From assembly GCA_002454335.1 (NCBI GenBank), contig DKIP01000109.1:809-14276 (forward strand): a stretch of 13,468 nt of DNA, read 5' to 3'. A program made the translations under genes and the position numbers. This DNA is from Cytophagaceae bacterium UBA6715. Its GTDB lineage: Bacteria; Bacteroidota; Bacteroidia; Cytophagales; Spirosomataceae. Under the pieces are notes generated by a model, which saw only the letters and a list, made by a program, of their open reading frames with translations, did no database searches and had not been told where the DNA came from. Positions 1 to 7,666 of this stretch are shown here, in pieces. Position 1 is the first letter of the stretch. Each line of letters opens with the position of its first letter.

Positions 1-3000
1 CGGCGATGGGAAAAAAGACTTTTTTATCAATTATGCGGGTAACCCGGAGAAGGCTTACATGAGTGCCTTGTTCGTACAAAAAACGGTGAATGGAAAAACG
101 CAATGGGTGGAAGATGTCAACTACCGCGTCAAACAAAATTCGGATTTTGGATTTGTGACAGGATTGTCGGCAGATTTCAACGGCGATGGGAAACGAGACA
201 TTTACCAATACACCCAAAATTACCATGGAAAGCCGGGGAATCAACCACCCAATTTTATAGGTAGAAAAAGTAATTATCCGGACAATTATTTAATTAACAC
301 AGGTTCAGGATTTAATTATGTCATGGGAGATGATTATTTTGATGGTGATCAAACCAATGGCGATTATCTAAATCAAAAGGAACCTATCATCTTAGATCCC
401 GATAAGGATGGAATACCCAATGTTGTGTTTGCTAACTTGGGCCAATTTGGCAATGATGTATACCAGAGAAAGCCTGGTCTATATGATTTATTTTATTCGT
501 ATGAAATGGATGCGAATAACAAATGGACGCGGGAATTTTTATATCCGAATGCCAATCCGATTGGGTTTTGTTGTGATCATTTAGACGCATTTCCATTTAA
601 TGGGCAAGTTGTCAACAACAAAGATTACTACTTTTTGCTGCGCTATGATCAAATGTGGGATAAGTTAACGGGCAAAGTACAACCCTTTACTTCATGGAAT
701 TTGTCGGACAATCAATATGTAGTCCAGCAGTATCAAATTCGGAAACAAGATTTAAGTCTCAAATTTGACAGCAATGGGGCACAGGATTTTGGGACTTTAC
801 AACGCGAATATCCATATTCTATCGTAAATGATTGGGGAACGCATTTTGCTGATTTGGATAAAGATGGGAATCTAGAAATGATTACCCTTGAATGGGGAAA
901 CAATAAAGGGACCGATAATCGACCAAATAAAATTGCAATCTATAATCTGAAAGGGGAGGAGATATCCGCTCAGTGGTTTGATAATCGATTGAATTATGAC
1001 AATACGAACTCACATGGGAATGGTATTCACTTGGTCGATGTGAACAATGATGGCTTTGTTGATATTGTTCCGCAGAACGGATGGTACGAGAAGAAAAATG
1101 ATCAATATGGCTATTTTATTTTCATCAATAATGGCAAGAAAATGGTGAAACGGTCGGTGGTTTTCCCAACCAATGATCAGTCGAGTGATTTTTTTGATCA
1201 AGGGGGAAATTGGAAAGGATTCAAGATTCCTATCGATTTCAATGAAGATGGTATTTATGAAATCATGCAAATTCGCATGGATCATAACATTGATATTGTT
1301 GAGTTAAACCTCACGGACGTTGATCAAGATGGCATCATTGATGATTTGGACAATTGCCCAAAATCGTATAACCCAGATCAATTGGATGCCGATAAAGATG
1401 GCATTGGCGATGTGTGTGATGTGGTGAATTCTTATGTCATTAGTCCCATCAAATTGAAAAGTACAGAGATGGTAGATATCTATGCAATTAAAAATCCCTT
1501 TGCTTATGAAAATGAAAATGGTCGAATCGTGAATGGATTAGAGGATTTTCATCCGCCCTTTGAACGAGGGACAATTCCATTAGATTACAATCAAGACGGG
1601 AAAATGGATATCATTCATTCAAGTACCTATATTGACGGAATCAATTCTCGCATTGCACTAGGACATACCTCCGTGCCGCTTTATTTTAAAAATAAAGGCA
1701 ATTTTAGCTTTGAGGTCTATAGAAACCCTAATTACCTCGATTACAGTATTTTTCATGGCATTCAAAATTATGACTTCGTTGATGTCAATAAGGATGGAAA
1801 AATGGAGATATTTCCAGGGGGAGAGCATTATCATTGGGAAATGGGAGGGGCAGACAATTATCCCAATTTGTTGTTTTGGATGGACAAAAATAATAATCAC
1901 AAAGTAGGCGTCGATTACAGTAAGGATGAACTTAAATTAAATCGTTATTATTCATTTAAAGACCAAAATTACTTGGTTGATGAAGTAGCTAAAATTGATA
2001 TTTCAGCCGAAAAAGCGAAAGACCCAAATAATATTTTTGATTCTATTCAGTCTATTGGATCTGGAGATATTGATCAAGATGGTGATGTGGATTTAATTCA
2101 AATGGCTCATAGTACCAGCGGACGTTATTTTTCTGTGATGATCAATGATGGCAAGGGAAATTTTACCTTGAAAAAGACTCAGACTGATTTAACTTTTCCA
2201 GAAGGCCGACTGATCCTTGACGATTTGAATCAAGATGGGAAGATGGAATTATTGGGCGTTGGGAAAAAGGGGGATTCCAAGCAATTGTATTTATACCAAT
2301 ACGATAATTTGGGAGGAACGAGTTTCGATTTTCAGAATCCCAAACAGCTCGATTTGGTGTATAATGCTACGGATCCTATCAACCCAGGTAATCAAAGTTT
2401 ACGAGCTTTCAAGAAGCAAGATTTGGATGGTGATGGGAACCCAGAATTTATCTGTTACTTGACTAATCAATATTCGGGATTGGGTAATTTGGATTTTCAG
2501 CCTACGAAATTAGCGCTGATCGAACCGCATAATCAGGTACGCATATATACAAATACAAAAGGCATTTTAAGTAATACAACAGCTAAATTCATCCCAGATC
2601 AAAAGAATTTAGGCAAATGGTTTACCAATGAGAGTGGGATGTATTTCATCGATTTGGATTCGGATGGGAACTTAGATTTGGTGCCTTATGTCAATACCTT
2701 AGAACCCAAGTATCTTTGGAATGGCTCGTCTGATTTTCAGTATTTTGCATTTAATCCTTCAACTAAAAAATTTGAACATAAGTCGAAGCCTAATTACATT
2801 GCTCTATTTACCACAGCGGATAAAATTTACGGACCTTTAGCAAATACTTTAGGTCGCTATGCCTATGATTATGCGGATTTAGATGGTGATGGTGCCTTAG
2901 AGGTAATTCAGCCCTCGATTCGAATGGATTTGGATCCTGCCGTAAAGGGGGATGAGAATTATTTATTGATCATCAAAGATAAAGCCTTAGATAAGCGTCC

Positions 3001-3364
3001 GGATGATGATGGGGATGGAGTAAAGAATGTTTTTGATAAATGTCCTAATACGGTGGCTGGTGCGAAAATTGATGCAAGTGGTTGTGATATTGTACTAGCG
3101 ACAGAAAAGGAGGATGTCGGTCTTCTTTTATCACCAAATCCATTCGAGCAGTTTGTGAAAATTACGTATCCCGCTAGTTTTGGGACCTTTGTGTCTGCTG
3201 AATTGATGGATATCAAAGGTGCTTTGGTTTGGAGAAAAAATCAGGTGACGAATGATGAGCAAGTAGACCTTGCATTTTTGTCGGCTGGTAGTTATTTCAT
3301 GAAAGTGATTTCACTAACTACGGGGCAGTCGCAGGTTTTGAAATTAAGTAAAACAACACATTAA
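1..3364 (+). CDS. Giant secreted VCBS/FG-GAP repeat protein with TSP3 motifs and T9SS sorting tail (5' truncated)
   Basis: The reading frame is open through the left edge (first whole codon at base 2) and begins inside a repeat motif, NGDGKKDFFINY. The ATG at 59 is therefore internal and the real start lies outside; 1120 residues are visible. At least a dozen Asp-rich FG-GAP/VCBS loops can be read, for example ADFNGDGKRDIYQY, ADLDKDGNLEMITLEWG, VDVNNDGFVDIVPQNG, GDIDQDGDVDLIQ and ADLDGDGALEVIQPS. These fold as calcium-binding beta-propeller blades in known families. Two thrombospondin type 3 motifs lie near residues 420-455 and 982-1010, counted from the ATG at 59 (DQDGIIDDLDNCP; DDDGDGVKNVFDKCP). 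The last ~85 residues are a T9SS type A sorting domain (LLSPNPF, MDIKGALVW, LSAGSYFMKV, final basic residues), which predicts export across the outer membrane and surface anchoring or release. The stop overlaps the next start by one base. Ligand unknown; no enzymatic domain is visible. Confidence 0.93.
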   Translation, partial: GDGKKDFFINYAGNPEKAYMSALFVQKTVNGKTQWVEDVNYRVKQNSDFGFVTGLSADFNGDGKRDIYQYTQNYHGKPGNQPPNFIGRKSNYPDNYLINTGSGFNYVMGDDYFDGDQTNGDYLNQKEPIILDPDKDGIPNVVFANLGQFGNDVYQRKPGLYDLFYSYEMDANNKWTREFLYPNANPIGFCCDHLDAFPFNGQVVNNKDYYFLLRYDQMWDKLTGKVQPFTSWNLSDNQYVVQQYQIRKQDLSLKFDSNGAQDFGTLQREYPYSIVNDWGTHFADLDKDGNLEMITLEWGNNKGTDNRPNKIAIYNLKGEEISAQWFDNRLNYDNTNSHGNGIHLVDVNNDGFVDIVPQNGWYEKKNDQYGYFIFINNGKKMVKRSVVFPTNDQSSDFFDQGGNWKGFKIPIDFNEDGIYEIMQIRMDHNIDIVELNLTDVDQDGIIDDLDNCPKSYNPDQLDADKDGIGDVCDVVNSYVISPIKLKSTEMVDIYAIKNPFAYENENGRIVNGLEDFHPPFERGTIPLDYNQDGKMDIIHSSTYIDGINSRIALGHTSVPLYFKNKGNFSFEVYRNPNYLDYSIFHGIQNYDFVDVNKDGKMEIFPGGEHYHWEMGGADNYPNLLFWMDKNNNHKVGVDYSKDELKLNRYYSFKDQNYLVDEVAKIDISAEKAKDPNNIFDSIQSIGSGDIDQDGDVDLIQMAHSTSGRYFSVMINDGKGNFTLKKTQTDLTFPEGRLILDDLNQDGKMELLGVGKKGDSKQLYLYQYDNLGGTSFDFQNPKQLDLVYNATDPINPGNQSLRAFKKQDLDGDGNPEFICYLTNQYSGLGNLDFQPTKLALIEPHNQVRIYTNTKGILSNTTAKFIPDQKNLGKWFTNESGMYFIDLDSDGNLDLVPYVNTLEPKYLWNGSSDFQYFAFNPSTKKFEHKSKPNYIALFTTADKIYGPLANTLGRYAYDYADLDGDGALEVIQPSIRMDLDPAVKGDENYLLIIKDKALDKRPDDDGDGVKNVFDKCPNTVAGAKIDASGCDIVLATEKEDVGLLLSPNPFEQFVKITYPASFGTFVSAELMDIKGALVWRKNQVTNDEQVDLAFLSAGSYFMKVISLTTGQSQVLKLSKTTH

Positions 3365-5019
3365 TGAAACGTTTATATATTGCGCTTGTCTGTTTGGTTT
3401 TAGTAGCCTGCTCCAAAGAAGTTTTGACTCATAAATTAAGTACGGACGCAAGTCCTATGAATGGAGGGACCGTGGCTCCGCCGAGTAATTCCTATGAGCA
3501 TGGCCAACAGGTAAGCCTTATAGCTACTCCGAATGGGGAGTATCTGTTTAAGGAATGGAAGGGAAGCGTGTCGGGGACAAGCAATCCGGCAAGTTTGGTG
3601 ATGGATGCCGACAAGCAGGTGACCGGTGTTTTTGAGAAAAGACAATATCCCTTGACTTTGACGATAGAGGGGAATGGAACGGTGAAAGAGGAGGTGATTG
3701 CCATGGTCTCGCAGGCGCAATATCCGTCAGGGACTACGGTAAAGTTGACTGCAATAGCGAGCGAGGGTTGGAAATTTGATCGATGGACAGGAGATCAGGC
3801 TAGTACAAATAATCCGTTTAATTTGCTGATTACTAAAAATATCTCCTTAAAAGCAGATTTTACACCGATTGCATTTGATTATCTGAAATCATCTTTTGAA
3901 TTGAGGAGTAATACCAAGTGGCTAGATTATTATGAAATCCCTAAACAAAATCAAGTTGATGTATTAAGTCCAGCTGGCAAGTCATATTTAGGTGGTGTTG
4001 CAATGGCTGATTTTAATTTAGATGGTTATCTGGATGTTGTCATGGCCCCAGGTGTAAATCGAAATATTCGTATTCCAATTGAAATGTATTTTTATAATCC
4101 AACCAATGGAAATTATGTTCTGAATACAAGTTCGATTGGTGGAAATTTAGGGACCAATTCTATCATAAAATCATTAGTCGGGGATTTTAACGGAGATCAA
4201 ATTCCAGATGTGTTTTTTGCTGATTCAGGTTCTGAATACGGACCAATGCCTAGTACGGGTTGGCCGGGAGAGAATCTAAGTATGCTATTAAGTGAATCCA
4301 AAGGTTTATTCAAGCTTTCTATTTTAACACAGTTCCCTATTAATTTTTATCATGGCGCATGCTCAGGTGATTTTGACCGTGATGGAGATTTAGATATATT
4401 TTTACCTGCTGATTGTTCTTTCCTATTAAATGATGGGAAAGCGAATTTCACGCGATCTTTGGATGTTTTTGAAAATCCTGTGAAAGGAATTGTGACTTGT
4501 GAGTTGATTGATATTAATCAAGATGGTTATTTGGATTTAATTGTTGGAGGACAGAATACCTTCGCCGATTTACCCGGATTTATTGACGCCAATAGAATTT
4601 TTTGGGGTAATGGGAAAAAATATGAGCTTAGCCGCTCCTTGGCATTACCTGAGCTAAGTGGATGGGACTTAACCTTAGATTTTGGCTTTACAGATTTAAA
4701 TTCTGATGGTCAAAAAGAATTAATCGTGTTACGTACCGGCGATAGTTCAGGTAAAGGGACACAGTTTTACATGGGCTATAATTTTCAAATATTAGCTGGG
4801 GATAAAAATGGTTTTCAAGATCAGACAGCGATTTATTTTAAGGAGAACTATCATACATCTGGGCGTAACATACCCAGTATTTTGGTGGGAGATTTTAATC
4901 AAAATGGCTTACTTGATATAGTACATACGGATAAAGGTTCATCTTATGGTTCTCCGAATAATAAGAATCCTGCAATCATTTGGGAAATTGATGCATCTGG
5001 AAAATTTGTAAAGAAATAG
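3364..5019 (+). CDS. Lipoprotein with two InlB-type (bacterial repeat) domains and VCBS/FG-GAP propeller
   Basis: This is a 551-residue predicted lipoprotein. The signal peptide MKRLYIALVCLVLVAC ends in the lipobox LVAC, giving acylated Cys16. The following SKEV is not a clear Bacteroidota surface-export signal, so which membrane face it occupies is open. Residues ~24-92 and ~95-168 are two copies of the divergent InlB B-repeat domain (motifs FKEWKG and FDRWTGD; GVF and ADF at the ends). Residues ~205-525 carry six FG-GAP/VCBS loops: MADFNLDGYLDVV, VGDFNGDQIPDVFF, SGDFDRDGDLDIF, LIDINQDGYLDLIV, FTDLNSDGQKELIV and VGDFNQNGLLDIV. Its ATG overlaps the preceding stop (TAATG), so translation is probably coupled and the two proteins are made together. 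Base composition falls sharply after the InlB part (about 49% to about 35% G+C by hand count), hinting at a mosaic gene. A binding or structural role is inferred; no catalytic motif is seen. Confidence 0.92.
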   Translation: MKRLYIALVCLVLVACSKEVLTHKLSTDASPMNGGTVAPPSNSYEHGQQVSLIATPNGEYLFKEWKGSVSGTSNPASLVMDADKQVTGVFEKRQYPLTLTIEGNGTVKEEVIAMVSQAQYPSGTTVKLTAIASEGWKFDRWTGDQASTNNPFNLLITKNISLKADFTPIAFDYLKSSFELRSNTKWLDYYEIPKQNQVDVLSPAGKSYLGGVAMADFNLDGYLDVVMAPGVNRNIRIPIEMYFYNPTNGNYVLNTSSIGGNLGTNSIIKSLVGDFNGDQIPDVFFADSGSEYGPMPSTGWPGENLSMLLSESKGLFKLSILTQFPINFYHGACSGDFDRDGDLDIFLPADCSFLLNDGKANFTRSLDVFENPVKGIVTCELIDINQDGYLDLIVGGQNTFADLPGFIDANRIFWGNGKKYELSRSLALPELSGWDLTLDFGFTDLNSDGQKELIVLRTGDSSGKGTQFYMGYNFQILAGDKNGFQDQTAIYFKENYHTSGRNIPSILVGDFNQNGLLDIVHTDKGSSYGSPNNKNPAIIWEIDASGKFVKK

Positions 5020-5037
5020 CAAATGTTTTCAATTTTG
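5005..5037 (+). promoter_or_regulatory. Weak Bacteroidota-type promoter candidate for the aminotransferase gene
   Basis: TTTG at 5005-5008 is followed, after 21 bases, by CAATTTTG at 5030-5037. The latter matches the Bacteroidota -7 consensus TAnnTTTG except for its first base. Transcription would begin only about 10 bases before the ATG at 5052. The -33 element lies in the last codons of the lipoprotein gene. The match is imperfect and the area is T-rich, so chance is a real alternative; read-through from the lipoprotein gene is also possible, since no terminator is visible in the 32-base gap. Confidence 0.3.
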
Positions 5038-5051
5038 TTTTGTTTTGAAAC

Positions 5052-6278
5052 ATGAACAAACGCCAATTCCTCAAATCCACCCTCGGCCTTAGCCTCGCGC
5101 CTTCCTTGGCCCAACTACTCGCTCAGCCCGCAGCGGCCGACGATGAGTTGTATTGGGCGCAGGTACGTAAAGCCTATCGCATCAAGCCGGATTACATTAA
5201 TTTGGAAAATGGCTATTACAACATCCTGCCGGAAGTTACGCTGGAAAAACACATTCAGCATATTCGAGATGTGAATTACCAGGGAGCTTATTATATGCGG
5301 ACGATGCAGTTCCCCAACCGCAAAGAAATGAGTAAACTGGTTGCGGAAGTTGTGCATTGTTCCCCGGATGATCTTATTTTGACCCGAAACACGACGGAAT
5401 CCCTGGACATGATTATCGGTGGATTTCCCTGGCAAGTAGGGGATGAAGCGGTATATGCGATCCAAGATTATGGTGCGATGCAGGATATGTTTGAGCAGGT
5501 AGCTCGTCGGCACGGCGTTGTGTTAAAAAAGGTGTCCGTTCCTTTGCATCCGGCAAATGATGAGGAAATCGTTGAGCTTTACGCGAATGCGATTACAAAT
5601 AAAACCAAATTGCTCATGGTCTGCCATATGGTCAACGTAACAGGCCAAATCCTTCCCATTCGAAAGATTTGTGACATGGCCCATGCGAAAGGCGTAGAAG
5701 TGATGGTCGATGGCGCACATGCGGTCGCACATATTGAATTCAATCTCCCGGATTTACATTGTGATTATTACGGAGCAAGTCTTCACAAGTGGTTGGCCGT
5801 TCCATTGGGCGTCGGGATGCTCTACGTGAAACCCGAACATGTCAACAAGATTTGGCCAGTGTTTGCCGAAAATGAAAAGGCTGCCAAAGGCATTGAACGC
5901 TTAAATCACTTAGGAACAAATCCTGTGCATGCCCACCTGGCGATACAGGATGCGGTCGCATTTTATCACCAATTAGGCCCTGCGAGGAAGGAAGCGCGTT
6001 TGCGATATCTACAGCAATATTGGACGAAACAAGTGAGAAACCATCCGGGAATTTTATTGAATACCCCGGAAGATCCGAAGCGACACGGTGCGATCGCGAA
6101 CGTGGGAGTCGCGAATTTAAAACCTGCTGAACTAGCCAAGCGACTTTTGGAAGAATATCAAATCTACACAGTGGCCATTGATGGCAATGGCGTACATGGT
6201 TGTCGGGTTACGCCTAATGTCTTCACAAGCACGGCAGAACTAGACCAATTAGTTCGGGCGCTGAAGGCGTTGGCTTAA
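5052..6278 (+). CDS. Exported class V aminotransferase / isopenicillin-N-epimerase-like PLP enzyme
   Basis: A 408-residue fold-type I PLP enzyme of aminotransferase class V, closest in pattern to the isopenicillin N epimerase (CefD)-like and cysteine desulfurase-like branch. Visible active-site features are TTES at 114-117 (phosphate-binding turn), VDGAHA at 219-224 with Asp220 for the pyridine nitrogen, SLHKWL with Lys246 as the Schiff-base lysine, and GCRVTP with Arg385 as the likely carboxylate-binding arginine. The N-terminus MNKRQFLKSTLGLSLAPSLA resembles a Tat signal (KRQFLK in place of RRxFLK), followed by a hydrophobic stretch and an A-rich cleavage region near residue 29. Export of the cofactor-loaded, folded enzyme is inferred. 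The ATG at 5052 is chosen because it keeps this signal. The substrate cannot be told from sequence. G+C is about 50% in sampled stretches, above the AT-rich genes before it. A cytoplasmic enzyme with a fortuitous N-terminus is the alternative. Confidence 0.9.
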   Translation: MNKRQFLKSTLGLSLAPSLAQLLAQPAAADDELYWAQVRKAYRIKPDYINLENGYYNILPEVTLEKHIQHIRDVNYQGAYYMRTMQFPNRKEMSKLVAEVVHCSPDDLILTRNTTESLDMIIGGFPWQVGDEAVYAIQDYGAMQDMFEQVARRHGVVLKKVSVPLHPANDEEIVELYANAITNKTKLLMVCHMVNVTGQILPIRKICDMAHAKGVEVMVDGAHAVAHIEFNLPDLHCDYYGASLHKWLAVPLGVGMLYVKPEHVNKIWPVFAENEKAAKGIERLNHLGTNPVHAHLAIQDAVAFYHQLGPARKEARLRYLQQYWTKQVRNHPGILLNTPEDPKRHGAIANVGVANLKPAELAKRLLEEYQIYTVAIDGNGVHGCRVTPNVFTSTAELDQLVRALKALA

Positions 6279-6279
6279 A

Positions 6280-6305
6280 AAAGGCAGCTCTTTCGAACTG
6301 CCTTT
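6280..6305. terminator. Terminator hairpin shared by convergent genes
   Basis: An 8-base perfect inverted repeat, AAAGGCAG (6280-6287) and CTGCCTTT (6298-6305), surrounds a 10-base loop. It fills the 34-base gap between two convergent stop codons. Read on the - strand the stem is followed by six T residues, a classic intrinsic terminator for the esterase gene. On the + strand only three T follow, so termination of the aminotransferase transcript should be weaker. Confidence 0.8.
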
Positions 6306-6312
6306 GAATTGA

Positions 6313-7578
6313 TTATTTTCCCCTCTTTTGGGCGGCCATCCATTCCATAATGCTGACCGGTTTGCCGTTGATTCGAACCGCGGATCCATCTAGATCCGTA
6401 CGCGGTAGATTCTCATGCAAATAAACCCAGGACCAGTGTCCATTGTATTGGTATCCTGACCCTCCATAAAAATTCGTGATGTCATTCACATGATCGTAAT
6501 AGGTGAAGTGTACATTTTTCGCTCCCATATTTCGGAGGCGATTAAATACGGGAACCACCGTCAAATCGGGAATCGTCGTCATATCGTCCTTTGAATGTAC
6601 AAACCAAATGGGTACATTTTTGATTTTCTGTAAATCCGCATCTGCAATGTATTCCGAACGATAAGCTAAGGCGCTTATGTATCCCGCAGCAAAGTAATCC
6701 GGGTAGAGTAAAATTAATTTCAAGGCCATGTACCCCCCGTTTGAGCATCCGCCTACATATATTCGATTCGGGTCGATTTGTGGATTTGATTTGACAAAGT
6801 CTTTGATTAAGGCCATCAAACCTTCGTTGTAGATATCATTATCTCTTCCTTGGGTTCCGACGCCTTGCGTATTGTGCATCCAAGCCCCTGGACATTGAGG
6901 CGCTAACACATAGGCCCCATCAAATAAGGCCTGTATCTTCGGAGTGGCATAATTAGCCGCCTTGTTTCCCAATAGTGGGATGGTTGGGTCAGTTCCTCCT
7001 TCACCACCGCCGTGCAACCAGATGATTAAGGGCGCCTTCTCTTTCGCCATTTTCGGACTAAAGGTTGCGTAGGACATAGTTAATTTATCGTTATAAGTAA
7101 ACTTTTTGGTCAGATCGAATTGGTCCACCAAGGGCATGATTTTTCCTATCGGGGTATCCCATATTTGTTGGCTTTTCGGATGCAATACCGTCATGGAATA
7201 ATCTACCCATACATTCCCTTTTCCACGGAAATATTGAATTGGGGAGGATAGGGGGTTTTGAGGTCCGACGGCTAATACGAGTGTGATGTTTTTACCCGTT
7301 TTAACGCGATTCCCTTGTTCATCGGAAATGTATGCCGTGACAATTTCTCGTTGATTTTGATTGTCATTAATCGTGCCTAAGGATGATTTGCGAGATGCGA
7401 ATACCTGAAATTCGGAGGAGTTTACTTTAGACGTTGTGTCTGATAATTGCAGAATTAATTTGTTGACTCCGGCTCCCCAATCGAAGCCCTCAACAACTAT
7501 TTTATAGGTACCCGTGGGTTTAGCATAGGCAAATAATCCTATTAAAGAAAATAAAATGCAAAAGGTGATTTTTTTCAT
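6313..7578 (-). CDS. Secreted serine esterase with N-terminal Ig-like domain (EstA / alpha/beta-hydrolase type)
   Basis: A 421-residue secreted alpha/beta hydrolase. Residues 1-19 (MKKITFCILFSLIGLFAYA) are a Sec signal peptide. Residues ~22-135 are beta-rich and match the Ig-like N-terminal domain of EstA-type esterases (TYKIVVEGFDWGAGVNKLIL). The catalytic domain follows: HGGGEGG at 189-195 forms the oxyanion loop, GGCSNGG at 276-282 holds nucleophile Ser279, VHSKDD offers Asp331 or Asp332, and NGHWSW places His381. The family cleaves carboxyl esters; in Bacteroidota similar proteins are often annotated as prolyl oligopeptidase-family or PHB-depolymerase-like. An acetyl- or feruloyl-esterase role on plant polymers is possible given the GH10 xylanase in the window, but about 5 kb and several genes lie between them. 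The gene appears monocistronic, with its own promoter upstream and a terminator downstream. Confidence 0.9.
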   Translation of the reverse strand: MKKITFCILFSLIGLFAYAKPTGTYKIVVEGFDWGAGVNKLILQLSDTTSKVNSSEFQVFASRKSSLGTINDNQNQREIVTAYISDEQGNRVKTGKNITLVLAVGPQNPLSSPIQYFRGKGNVWVDYSMTVLHPKSQQIWDTPIGKIMPLVDQFDLTKKFTYNDKLTMSYATFSPKMAKEKAPLIIWLHGGGEGGTDPTIPLLGNKAANYATPKIQALFDGAYVLAPQCPGAWMHNTQGVGTQGRDNDIYNEGLMALIKDFVKSNPQIDPNRIYVGGCSNGGYMALKLILLYPDYFAAGYISALAYRSEYIADADLQKIKNVPIWFVHSKDDMTTIPDLTVVPVFNRLRNMGAKNVHFTYYDHVNDITNFYGGSGYQYNGHWSWVYLHENLPRTDLDGSAVRINGKPVSIMEWMAAQKRGK

Positions 7579-7605
7579 CGTTGTTTAGGTTTAGGTAAAT
7601 ACCAA

Positions 7606-7636
7606 CAATGATAATATTTAATGCAGATTAATCAAA
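7606..7636 (-). promoter_or_regulatory. Bacteroidota-type promoter candidate for the esterase gene
   Basis: On the - strand TTTG (complement of 7633-7636) is followed after exactly 19 bases by TATCATTG (complement of 7606-7613). This matches TTTG-N19-TAnnTTTG with one mismatch. Transcription would start roughly 20 bases before the esterase ATG at 7578. The -33 element is made of the end of the T-run belonging to the terminator of the fibre gene, so the two signals share bases. Confidence 0.55.
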
Positions 7637-7661
7637 AAAAAAGCCCGCTTACGGCGGGCTT
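7632..7661 (-). terminator. Strong Rho-independent terminator of the fibre gene
   Basis: The GC-rich inverted repeat AAGCCCGC (7641-7648) and GCGGGCTT (7654-7661) has a 5-base loop and, on the - strand, runs into nine further T residues. It begins five bases after the fibre stop codon. This is the clearest intrinsic terminator in the window and marks the end of the 10728-to-7667 unit. Confidence 0.93.
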
Positions 7662-7666
7662 CTCTT

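Noticed and set aside
59..61. ATG as start of the large VCBS protein
   Set aside because: The frame is open upstream to the window edge and encodes another repeat loop (NGDGKKDFF), and no signal peptide follows the ATG.
5115..5513. 132-codon open frame antisense to the aminotransferase gene
   Set aside because: It lacks a recognisable domain or signal and lies fully opposite a gene with intact active-site motifs.
7581..7600. Short tandem TTTAGG-like direct repeat in the esterase leader
   Set aside because: Only two copies of about six bases, too little to separate from chance.
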